Shown one piece after another: positions 1 to 5,623 of a stretch of 6,607 nucleotides of DNA (positions are counted from its first letter, which is position 1; each line of letters begins with the position of its first letter). The translations under genes and the position numbers were made by a program. The stretch lies in contig DASVHL010000006.1 in assembly GCA_036382575.1 (NCBI GenBank), positions 1 to 6,607 on the forward strand. The letters run 5' to 3'. Source of the stretch: UBA6022 sp036382575 (GTDB taxonomy: Bacteria > Patescibacteriota > Saccharimonadia > Saccharimonadales > Saccharimonadaceae). Under the pieces are notes generated by a model. It was not told the DNA's origin. It made no database searches and saw only the letters and a list, made by a program, of their open reading frames with translations.

Positions 1-46
1 CTGTGACAACTAATAGTGTCGCTAACGTTTTCGTTGATATGCGCAT
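1..46 (-). CDS. Start of an unidentified gene, truncated by the left edge
   Basis: Only the first 15 codons are inside the window; they read MRISTKTLATLLVVT. The ATG (46-44 on the minus strand) is preceded by AAGGGGG at 61-55 with an 8-nt spacer, an almost ideal Shine-Dalgarno arrangement and the main reason for calling a gene. A short basic stretch (Arg2, Lys6) followed by a hydrophobic run looks like the beginning of a signal peptide or membrane anchor, so an exported or membrane protein is likely. It lies downstream of, and on the same strand as, the membrane protein at 145-822, but a -10-like TATACT at 98-93 suggests its own promoter. Function cannot be assigned. Confidence 0.5.
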   Translation of the reverse strand, partial: MRISTKTLATLLVVT

Positions 47-54
47 GTTGCAAA

Positions 55-61
55 CCCCCTT
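55..61 (-). promoter_or_regulatory. Strong Shine-Dalgarno of the left-edge gene
   Basis: The minus strand reads AAGGGGG, followed by 8 nt and then ATG. It is the strongest ribosome-binding site in the window and fixes the start of the truncated gene. Confidence 0.55.
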
Positions 62-86
62 ATAAGCGTTTATTAGCGTCGCTTAT
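62..86 (-). promoter_or_regulatory. Leader hairpin abutting the Shine-Dalgarno
   Basis: ATAAGCG (62-68) and CGCTTAT (80-86) form a perfect 7-bp inverted repeat around an 11-nt loop. On the minus strand the hairpin ends exactly where the AAGGGGG Shine-Dalgarno begins. An outer pair TATAAGC (61-67) / GCTTATA (87-93) offers an alternative stem overlapping the first base of the Shine-Dalgarno. There is no T-run after it on either strand, so it is unlikely to be an intrinsic terminator. A 5'-UTR element that stabilises mRNA or tunes translation is possible but unproven. Confidence 0.3.
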
Positions 87-92
87 GCTTAT

Positions 93-98
93 AGTATA
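93..98 (-). promoter_or_regulatory. Candidate -10 box for the left-edge gene
   Basis: TATACT on the minus strand matches TATAAT at five of six positions. Transcription would start near 86 and give a leader of about 40 nt holding the hairpin and Shine-Dalgarno. No convincing -35 box is visible. Confidence 0.3.
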
Positions 99-102
99 GA
101 AC

Positions 103-119
103 GTGAAAATATGTGAAAA
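103..119 (-). repeat. Tandem TTTTCAC repeat upstream of the -10 box
   Basis: TTTTCAC occurs twice on the minus strand (119-113 and 109-103), with starts exactly 10 bp apart, about one helical turn. It lies immediately upstream of the candidate -10 box at 98-93, where activator or repressor sites are often found. It could equally be chance in AT-rich sequence. Confidence 0.25.
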
Positions 120-144
120 GAAAGTGGCTTTTACAACGTGACGA

Positions 145-822
145 CTACTGCAAGACACCAATGGCGCGGGCCGCTACCAGAACGACAGCAATGACTGACA
201 CCAAAGCCTGGACCATCATCAGTAATTTAGCTCGGTGGCTGATCGGTACCGTATCTGCAGATGCAAAATTTGTCACATTAGTTGTTGATAAATACAGGTA
301 ATCTGTAAAGCCCGGTAGCCAGTTCAATTTAGCAATATGTTTATGCAGTTGTTGCGGAAAGACAAAATCGCGCTGGTGCTCACTAACGACACGGTGATCT
401 GGGCCACCACCGTCCATCTCCCAATACAAAAGAGCAAACATAAAGATATTCGTAATATAAATTGTCATCGCATTAAATAGCAGGTCATTACCAGCAACGT
501 GATGTTCGCCGCCTGATAATAGCGCTTGGACCAAAAAGATAAGTGAGAATATATTAATAATCGCCACTAGAATAATGAGCGCGAGTGTAATCGTACGACG
601 GATATGCGAGACCCGATGATACCCGTCACTGGTTGCGATCGCAAGTCCAAATAATGCAATTGCTTCGAACAGAATAATGACATATTTGTCATAAGGTAAA
701 AATGAATCATTCGTAAAGTACTGCAAAATCATAATTGCCACAATACCACCCTGCAACTGCCAGATAGGATCATGAGTGCGACGGAATACTTTTCTGATTG
801 CGTGAGGAGTAGGGTTTTTCAT
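145..822 (-). CDS. Integral membrane protein with degenerate ion-channel-like C-terminus
   Basis: The protein has 225 residues from the chosen start, or 236 from the upstream ATG at 855. Numbering here follows the long form. Hydrophobic helices lie near residues 35-50, 57-75, 88-112, 126-146 and 211-234. The C-terminal part (about 180-236) has a two-helix ion-channel layout: DYLYLSTTNVTNFASADTVP, then a long helix LLMMVQALVSVIAVVLVAAR. This matches a widespread uncharacterised bacterial family whose members usually read DYLYxSFTNATAFSPTDT in place of a TVGYGD potassium filter. That comparison is from memory and the channel relation is inferred. I prefer the internal ATG (822-820) because an extended -10 box lies within the longer reading frame, 8 nt before it, and because the extra 11 residues have no Shine-Dalgarno. 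Divergent placement next to cyoA hints at shared regulation. Ion transport is possible; the real role is unknown. Confidence 0.85.
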   Translation of the reverse strand: MKNPTPHAIRKVFRRTHDPIWQLQGGIVAIMILQYFTNDSFLPYDKYVIILFEAIALFGLAIATSDGYHRVSHIRRTITLALIILVAIINIFSLIFLVQALLSGGEHHVAGNDLLFNAMTIYITNIFMFALLYWEMDGGGPDHRVVSEHQRDFVFPQQLHKHIAKLNWLPGFTDYLYLSTTNVTNFASADTVPISHRAKLLMMVQALVSVIAVVLVAARAIGVLQ

Positions 823-830
823 TGCCTTAA

Positions 831-839
831 ATAATAGCA
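831..839 (-). promoter_or_regulatory. Extended -10 promoter of the divergent membrane protein
   Basis: The minus strand reads TGCTATTAT (TG at 839-838, TATTAT at 836-831), a good extended -10. Eight nt separate it from the ATG at 822-820, so transcription should begin at or within about 2 nt of that ATG. No -35 box is recognisable, as is common with extended -10 promoters. It supports the shorter start of the gene. Confidence 0.5.
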
Positions 840-869
840 CATTCCAAGCATCCATCTCTATGCCGCTTG

Positions 870-878
870 TGGTAAAAT
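870..878 (+). promoter_or_regulatory. Extended -10 promoter of the cyo operon
   Basis: TGGTAAAAT (TG 870-871, TAAAAT 873-878) ends 9 nt before the cyoA ATG. The expected start site, near 885, would give a leader of about 0-3 nt. No Shine-Dalgarno is present between it and the ATG. The -10 hexamer plus four bases is flanked by a short inverted repeat, GTGG (869-872) and CCAC (883-886), that could be part of an operator but is too short to argue strongly. Confidence 0.5.
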
Positions 879-887
879 AAAGCCACT

Positions 888-1802
888 ATGATCGATCGCC
901 TCATCAACAAGAAAGTCCGAATTGCTCTTATCGCCCTCCTCGTAGCCAGCTTTATTGCTGTTGCAATTTGGTACATTAGCGGACTATCGATCGATATCCT
1001 TAATCCAAAAGGTGTCGTCGCGACTAAGCAATACAATCTACTTGTTTTCACTACCTTGCTTGGATTTATTGTTGTTATACCTGTGTTTATCATGGCGATC
1101 GTTATCGCTTGGCGTTACCGTGAAAATAATCATAAAGCACGCTACACCCCGAACGCCAGTACAAACAAACTAGCCGAAACCATTTGGTGGGGTATTCCTA
1201 TTGTCCTTATTATTATTCTGTCAGTCGTGACATGGACCAGTACGCACGATCTTGATCCGCATAAACCACTCGTATCGGATGTCCCAGCTGTTAATATCCA
1301 AGTCGTTGCACTTGATTGGAAGTGGCTATTCATCTATCCAGACCAAGGCATCGCGACAGTTAACTTCGTACAATTCCCGGTTGATACACCAGTTAATTTC
1401 TCAATTACCGCAGATGCTCCGATGAACTCGTTCTGGATGCCTCAGCTGGGGGGCCAGATCTATGCGATGGCCGGTATGACGACGCAACTACATATCATGG
1501 CCGATACGCCTGGAGATTACCGTGGAGTATCAGCCAATATTAGCGGCGAAGGTTTTGCTGATATGAAATTCACCGCTAGAGCAAGCTCGCAGGCCGATTT
1601 CACTACTTGGCTAAATAAAACTAAAACTACGCCACAACACCTTGATAGTACAGCCTATGATGCACTTCGAAAGCCAACCATCGCCAATCCTATGGCATAC
1701 TACAGCCATGCCGAACCGGGTCTGTATGATACGATAGTCATGAAATATATGATGCCAAAACATGACACCAGTACTATGGAACACCACGAGGAAATGCACT
1801 AA
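888..1802 (+). CDS. cyoA: Cytochrome bo3 quinol oxidase subunit II
   Basis: The 304-residue protein (E. coli CyoA has 315) is subunit II of the heme-copper quinol oxidase in the cytoplasmic membrane; it supports quinol oxidation but carries no metal. Helices span about 11-30, 50-75 and 98-116, followed by an external cupredoxin domain. Diagnostic stretches are DWKWLFIYPDQGIATVN (143-159) and MNSFWMPQLGGQIYAMAGM (179-197). At the CuA site the usual Cys, Cys and His are Ser215, Ser219 and Phe223, which identifies a quinol rather than a cytochrome c oxidase. The protein has no cysteine at all: Leu33 stands where E. coli CyoA has its lipidated Cys25 (SGLSIDILNPKG against SGCNSALLDPKG), so it is probably not a lipoprotein and the first helix stays as an anchor. 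The tail (288-304) is rich in His and Met. The start is fixed by an in-frame TAA at 873-875. It overlaps cyoB by 1 nt (TAATG). Confidence 0.97.
   Translation: MIDRLINKKVRIALIALLVASFIAVAIWYISGLSIDILNPKGVVATKQYNLLVFTTLLGFIVVIPVFIMAIVIAWRYRENNHKARYTPNASTNKLAETIWWGIPIVLIIILSVVTWTSTHDLDPHKPLVSDVPAVNIQVVALDWKWLFIYPDQGIATVNFVQFPVDTPVNFSITADAPMNSFWMPQLGGQIYAMAGMTTQLHIMADTPGDYRGVSANISGEGFADMKFTARASSQADFTTWLNKTKTTPQHLDSTAYDALRKPTIANPMAYYSHAEPGLYDTIVMKYMMPKHDTSTMEHHEEMH
1788..1793 (+). promoter_or_regulatory. Shine-Dalgarno of cyoB inside cyoA
   Basis: GAGGAA lies 8 nt before the cyoB ATG. It selects the ATG at 1802, the A of which is shared with the cyoA stop codon, and supports coupled translation. 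Confidence 0.6.
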
Positions 1803-3793
1803 TGAATGTGTTAGAAATTCTACTCGGCAAGCTTAATCTTGAGGCTCTTCCACAGGAACCAGTTACTCTCGGTGCAGGCATCGGGATGACACTCGGTGCC
1901 CTTGGATTTGTGGCATTCATGACCTATAAAAAACGTTGGACGTGGCTTTGGAAAGAGTGGCTAACCTCACTTGATCCAAAGAAAATTGGGGTTATGTACC
2001 TAATCGTTGGTGGCATCATGATGCTTCGTGGTTTTGCTGATGTTATTATGATGCGCCTACAGCAGGCACTTGCCGTTGGCGATTCAACTGGTTTGTTTAC
2101 TGCAGATACCTTCCAGCAAGTCTTCTCTGCACATGGAACGATCATGATCTTTTTCGTGGCGATGGGACTGATGTTCGGTATCATCAACCTTGTTGTGCCA
2201 CTGCAGATTGGTGCCCGCGATGTGGCATTTCCATTCTTGAACTCTGTTAGTTTCTGGCTGTTCTTTGCGGGTATGGTGCTCATTAATATGCCGATGGTCC
2301 TTGGCGAATTCTCGGCTGCGGGATGGCTCGCCTATCCACCCCTGTCTGAGCTAGAGTTTAGTCCAGGCGTGGGTGTTGACTACTGGATATGGTGTCTGCA
2401 GATTGCCGGTATCGGTAGTCTGTTATCTGGCGTAAACTTCCTGGTGACGATCGTCAAAATGCGTGCTCCAGGCATGCGCTTGATGAAAATGCCGGTTTTC
2501 TCATGGTCAGTACTTGTCACTATGATTATGGTCATTTTTGCTTTCCCGATCCTAACCGTAACGCTTACCCTACTCTATCTTGATCGCACCATGGGCATGC
2601 ACTTCTTTACCGCTGATGGCGGGGGTAATATGATGATGTACGTCAACCTCATTTGGGCCTGGGGTCATCCTGAAGTCTATATTTTAGTACTGCCTGCTTT
2701 TGGTATCTTTTCAGAGATTGTTGCAACCTTTTCGCGCAAGCGACTATTCGGCTACACATCGATGGTATTTGCTTTATTCGCTATCGCCTTCTTCTCGTTT
2801 ATTGTGTGGCTCCACCACTTCTTTACAATGGGAGCCGGGGCTGGAGTTAATGCCTTCTTTGGCATCATGACGATGATTATTGGCATCCCAACTGGAGTCA
2901 AGATTTTCAACTGGCTATTCACTATGTTCCGTGGACGAATTGCCTTTACGTCACCGATGATCTGGTTTATGGGCTTCGTTTTCTTATTTACACTTGGTGG
3001 CATGACAGGCGTAATGTTAGCCGTACCGGGTATCGACTACCAGGTTCACAACAGTCTCTTTTTGGTAGCTCACTTCCACACCATGATTATTAGCGGCGTA
3101 GTATTTGGTTTCTTTGCCGGCATCACCTATTGGTTCCCGAAAATATTTGGCTTTACATTACATGATGGGCTCGGCAAACTAGCCGCATGGCTATGGAGTG
3201 TTGGCTTTGTCCTTGCCTTTGGACCACTCTTTATTCTTGGTTTAATGGGTGCAACGCGTCGATTAAATCACTATGATGAGTCGACCGGTTGGCAAACACT
3301 CTTTATCGTTGCTGGTGTCGGCGCTGCCATCATTGGACTAGGTGTTGTCGCACAGCTCGTCCAGTTATTTGTTAGTATCAAAACCCGGCACAAACGCCGC
3401 GACACAACTGGGGATCCATGGAATGGCCGCACCCTTGAATGGTCAACCGTCTCACCTGCGCCACACTATAACTATGCAGTTATTCCAACCGTTACAGAAC
3501 GTGACCCATTCTGGGAAGCCAAACAACATCCTGCAATATCGGCACAAACACCGCAGTATACCGACTTTACAATGCCAAAAAATACAGGTGTCGGTGTTAT
3601 CATTGGCGTTCTCAGTATCGCCGTTGGCTTTGGCGCGGTGTGGCATATATGGTGGCTCGCTATCCTGGCGACGCTGGCAATTATTGTTACCTTAATTATC
3701 CGCCTCAGCACTGATGATACAGAATATACTATTACCGCAGCCGAGGTAGCACGACTCGAACGCCAACATAGTCAAAAGGAACATCACGCATGA
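1802..3793 (+). CDS. cyoB: Cytochrome bo3 quinol oxidase subunit I (catalytic)
   Basis: The 663-residue catalytic subunit, the same length as E. coli CyoB, reduces O2 to water with electrons from quinol and pumps protons. All metal ligands are present: His111 and His426 for low-spin heme b, His424 for heme o3, His289, His338 and His339 for CuB, with Tyr293 of the His-Tyr crosslink in GHPEVY. The D-channel set (Asp140, Asn129, Asn147, Ser150, Glu291) and K-channel set (Ser320, Thr364, Lys367) are intact, as is the Arg486-Arg487 pair, so this is a type A1 pump. At the quinol site Arg76, Asp80 and Gln106 match E. coli Arg71, Asp75 and Gln101, but Thr103 replaces His98. Pro59 replaces His54 of the usual DHK motif. 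Numbers are offset by +5 from E. coli, aligned by eye from memory. It has a 1-nt overlap with cyoA and a 4-nt overlap (ATGA) with cyoC. Confidence 0.98.
   Translation: MNVLEILLGKLNLEALPQEPVTLGAGIGMTLGALGFVAFMTYKKRWTWLWKEWLTSLDPKKIGVMYLIVGGIMMLRGFADVIMMRLQQALAVGDSTGLFTADTFQQVFSAHGTIMIFFVAMGLMFGIINLVVPLQIGARDVAFPFLNSVSFWLFFAGMVLINMPMVLGEFSAAGWLAYPPLSELEFSPGVGVDYWIWCLQIAGIGSLLSGVNFLVTIVKMRAPGMRLMKMPVFSWSVLVTMIMVIFAFPILTVTLTLLYLDRTMGMHFFTADGGGNMMMYVNLIWAWGHPEVYILVLPAFGIFSEIVATFSRKRLFGYTSMVFALFAIAFFSFIVWLHHFFTMGAGAGVNAFFGIMTMIIGIPTGVKIFNWLFTMFRGRIAFTSPMIWFMGFVFLFTLGGMTGVMLAVPGIDYQVHNSLFLVAHFHTMIISGVVFGFFAGITYWFPKIFGFTLHDGLGKLAAWLWSVGFVLAFGPLFILGLMGATRRLNHYDESTGWQTLFIVAGVGAAIIGLGVVAQLVQLFVSIKTRHKRRDTTGDPWNGRTLEWSTVSPAPHYNYAVIPTVTERDPFWEAKQHPAISAQTPQYTDFTMPKNTGVGVIIGVLSIAVGFGAVWHIWWLAILATLAIIVTLIIRLSTDDTEYTITAAEVARLERQHSQKEHHA
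3775..3780 (+). promoter_or_regulatory. Shine-Dalgarno of cyoC inside cyoB
   Basis: AAAGGA lies 9 nt before the cyoC ATG at 3790, within the last codons of cyoB. Confidence 0.55.
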
Positions 3794-4368
3794 GCACTTC
3801 AGTAGCAGTCAACGACAAAACAAACTTCGGCTTTTGGATTTACCTAATGACCGACTGTATTCTGTTTGGCAGCCTTTTTGCAACCTATATTGTTTTACAT
3901 AACAACACCTTCGGAGGACCTGGCGGAAGTGAATTGTTTGATATGCCGGCGATCCTTGTTGAAACCCTTATCCTACTAACTAGTAGCTTTACCTGCGGAC
4001 TAGCAATGCTTGCGATTCGCCGCAAAAAACGTACCCAAGCATTATTCTGGTTCGGTTTTACATTCGCCCTTGGTGCTGCCTTTTTGGTGATGGAATTGTC
4101 AGAGTTCAACACGCTTATCGCTGAAGGCAACAGCTGGCAGCGCAGCGGCTTCCTGTCGGCATTCTTTACATTAGTAGGTACACATGGTCTCCACATCACA
4201 ATTGGACTACTATGGATGCTCGTCATGGGCTGGCAACTACTTCGCCAAGGTTTTAGCGATAGCGTTGTGCGTCGCTTCTCGCTGCTGTCAATGTTCTGGC
4301 ATTTCCTTGATATCATCTGGATCTTTATCTTCACGTTCGTATATCTATCAGGAGAATTACAACTATGA
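3790..4368 (+). CDS. cyoC: Cytochrome bo3 quinol oxidase subunit III
   Basis: The 192-residue protein (E. coli 204) has the five-helix form of subunit III seen in bo-type oxidases, without the first two helices of mitochondrial COX3. Helices lie at about 15-36, 54-76, 85-105, 122-150 and 165-187. Family stretches are FGFWIYLMTDCILFGSLFAT (13-32), RSGFLSAFFTLVGTHGLHI (118-136) and FWHFLDIIWIFIFTFVYL (169-186). It binds no metal and helps stabilise subunit I and sustain proton uptake (known for the family). The N-terminus is shorter than in E. coli and lacks its His-rich segment. It overlaps cyoB and cyoD by 4 nt each (ATGA); both overlaps use TGA as stop, so TGA is not reassigned here. Confidence 0.96.
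   Translation: MSTSVAVNDKTNFGFWIYLMTDCILFGSLFATYIVLHNNTFGGPGGSELFDMPAILVETLILLTSSFTCGLAMLAIRRKKRTQALFWFGFTFALGAAFLVMELSEFNTLIAEGNSWQRSGFLSAFFTLVGTHGLHITIGLLWMLVMGWQLLRQGFSDSVVRRFSLLSMFWHFLDIIWIFIFTFVYLSGELQL
4350..4354 (+). promoter_or_regulatory. Shine-Dalgarno of cyoD inside cyoC
   Basis: AGGAG lies 10 nt before the ATG at 4365 and 13 nt before the adjacent ATG at 4368, which favours the first of the two tandem ATG codons. Confidence 0.6.
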
Positions 4369-4739
4369 TGCGCCGACTATCATCAATCGACAAACGTCTC
4401 GTTAGCTACGCAGTTGGCTTCATTTCATCAGTTATCTTGACCGTAATTGCTTACGCTCTCGTTGTCAATGACACGATCGTTCGTGCCTGGACCGCACCAA
4501 TTGTAGCAATCGTCATCGCTATTCTCGCATCGCTTCAACTTATCGTTCAGTTGATATTCTTTATGCACCTTAGCGAAGAGAGACGACCACGTTGGAAACT
4601 AATGTCATTTGTTTTCGCATTCGTCATTCTTGGTATTATCGTATTTGGCTCACTATGGATTATGTTTGATCTAAATGATCGCATGATGATGTCACCTACG
4701 GAAATGATTAAATACATGAACAAGCAAACAGGTATTTAA
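4365..4739 (+). CDS. cyoD: Cytochrome bo3 quinol oxidase subunit IV
   Basis: The 124-residue protein (E. coli 109) is the small subunit IV of the prokaryotic COX4 family, which helps assemble the CuB site and subunits in bo oxidases (family knowledge). Three helices lie at about 13-35, 42-68 and 78-101. The recognisable core is the FFMHLSEERRPRWKLMSFVF region (65-84), then GSLWIMFDLNDRMMM (95-109). After the methionine cluster, where the E. coli protein ends, there is an extra tail of about 15 residues (SPTEMIKYMNKQTGI). Start chosen at the first of two tandem ATGs by Shine-Dalgarno spacing. It overlaps cyoE by 1 nt (TAATG). Confidence 0.94.
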   Translation: MMRRLSSIDKRLVSYAVGFISSVILTVIAYALVVNDTIVRAWTAPIVAIVIAILASLQLIVQLIFFMHLSEERRPRWKLMSFVFAFVILGIIVFGSLWIMFDLNDRMMMSPTEMIKYMNKQTGI

Positions 4740-5605
4740 TGCTAGACCGAATACGACAATACTATTCACTCACAAAACCTGGCGTTCTGTATGGCAACGC
4801 TTTAACTGTCGCGGCCGGCTACTTCCTAGCCAGTCAAGGCACATTTAATCTCGGCTTATTCCTCGCAGTATTTATTGGCTCAAGTTTGATTATTGCCTCG
4901 GCTTGCGTACTTAATAATTATCTTGATCAAGATATTGATGCTATTATGGAACGTACCAAGAAGCGCGCTATCGTCTCAGGGCAGATCAAAGGCTATCGAG
5001 CAGTTATTTTCTCAGTCTGCCTAGGTGTTACTGGACTTGTCATACTAATTCTATGGACTAATCTACTTGTCGCTTTACTGGGACTGATCGGCTTCATTAC
5101 TTACGTTGTTTTTTACGGTATGCAATCAAAGCGTCGTTCGATTCATGGCACACTCGTTGGCAGCATCTCGGGTGCTATCCCAATCTTGGCTGGCTACTGC
5201 GCCGTTAGCGGTGTTATTGATATCGGAGCGATTTTAGTGTTTGTCATTTTGTTCACCTGGCAGTTTCCAGAATTTTATTCAATCGCCACATACCGCCGTA
5301 AAGAATACGCCGCAGCAAACATTCCAGTCCTTCCAGTTGTTAAAGGTCTGGTTCGCACCAAGCGTGAAATTGTTATTTATACCGCGCTCTTTTTGATTGC
5401 ATGCTTGCTATTAACAGTGTTCGGATATACGGGCGTCACCTACGCTGTCACCATGGGTCTCGCTGGTGGCTATTGGCTATGGATCGCCCTGCAAGGATTC
5501 AAGGCTCCCGATAGCGATGCCTGGGCGCGACGCATGTTTCGCTTCTCAATGATTATTATTCTGCTACTATGCATCATGTTATCAATCGGCCCAATACTGC
5601 CGTAG
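4739..5605 (+). CDS. cyoE: Protoheme IX farnesyltransferase (heme O synthase)
   Basis: The 288-residue membrane prenyltransferase of the UbiA family transfers a farnesyl group from farnesyl diphosphate to heme B, making the heme O used at the CyoB active site. It is hydrophobic throughout, with a multi-helix pattern. The first Asp-rich motif is N59-x3-D63-x3-D67 (NNYLDQDIDAIMERTKKRAI). The second conserved region is RRKEYAAANIPVLPVVKG (186-203), close to E. coli. An oddity precedes it: WQFPEFYSIA has Glu178 where heme O synthases, from E. coli to COX10, read WQ(x)PH, and Glu189 stands for the usual Asp of KDY. The Shine-Dalgarno is weak (AGG at 4730-4732), so translation probably depends on coupling to cyoD. 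No heme A synthase is present, in line with a bo rather than aa3 enzyme. Confidence 0.95.
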   Translation: MLDRIRQYYSLTKPGVLYGNALTVAAGYFLASQGTFNLGLFLAVFIGSSLIIASACVLNNYLDQDIDAIMERTKKRAIVSGQIKGYRAVIFSVCLGVTGLVILILWTNLLVALLGLIGFITYVVFYGMQSKRRSIHGTLVGSISGAIPILAGYCAVSGVIDIGAILVFVILFTWQFPEFYSIATYRRKEYAAANIPVLPVVKGLVRTKREIVIYTALFLIACLLLTVFGYTGVTYAVTMGLAGGYWLWIALQGFKAPDSDAWARRMFRFSMIIILLLCIMLSIGPILP

Positions 5606-5608
5606 GCA

Positions 5609-5617
5609 TGCTACAAT
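5609..5617 (+). promoter_or_regulatory. Extended -10 promoter before the 91-aa membrane protein
   Basis: TGCTACAAT (TG 5609-5610, TACAAT 5612-5617) ends 6 nt before the ATG at 5624. The predicted start site coincides with the A of that ATG, which implies a leaderless mRNA. It fills most of the 18-bp gap after cyoE; no terminator is visible there, so operon read-through is also possible. Confidence 0.5.
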
Positions 5618-5623
5618 AATCAT

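Noticed and set aside
62..93. Inverted repeat as an intrinsic terminator of the 145-822 gene
   Set aside because: The stem is AT-rich and no T-run follows on either strand; on the minus strand it is followed directly by a Shine-Dalgarno.
113..301. Plus-strand frame of 62 codons opposite the divergent membrane protein
   Set aside because: It is antisense to the 3' part of a clear membrane protein gene, with no ribosome-binding site and low-complexity, non-protein-like content.
869..886. GTGG/CCAC inverted repeat around the cyo -10 box as an operator
   Set aside because: Only 4 bp per arm with a 10-nt spacer, and it does not extend; noted under the promoter but not called as a site.
889..998. 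Repeated ATCGATCG palindromes near the cyoA start and at about 985
   Set aside because: Both fall in codons of cyoA for Ile-Asp and Ser-Ile-Asp and fit normal codon use; two copies are not evidence for an operator.
1924..2283. Minus-strand frame of 119 codons inside cyoB
   Set aside because: It lies wholly inside the catalytic subunit gene and its translation is an antisense shadow with no recognisable features; the same applies to the frames opposite cyoC and at 3342-3695.
888..4739. Cytochrome c oxidase (aa3/caa3) rather than quinol oxidase
   Set aside because: Subunit II lacks the CuA cysteines and histidine and has no cytochrome c domain, and all subunits align best with CyoA-D.
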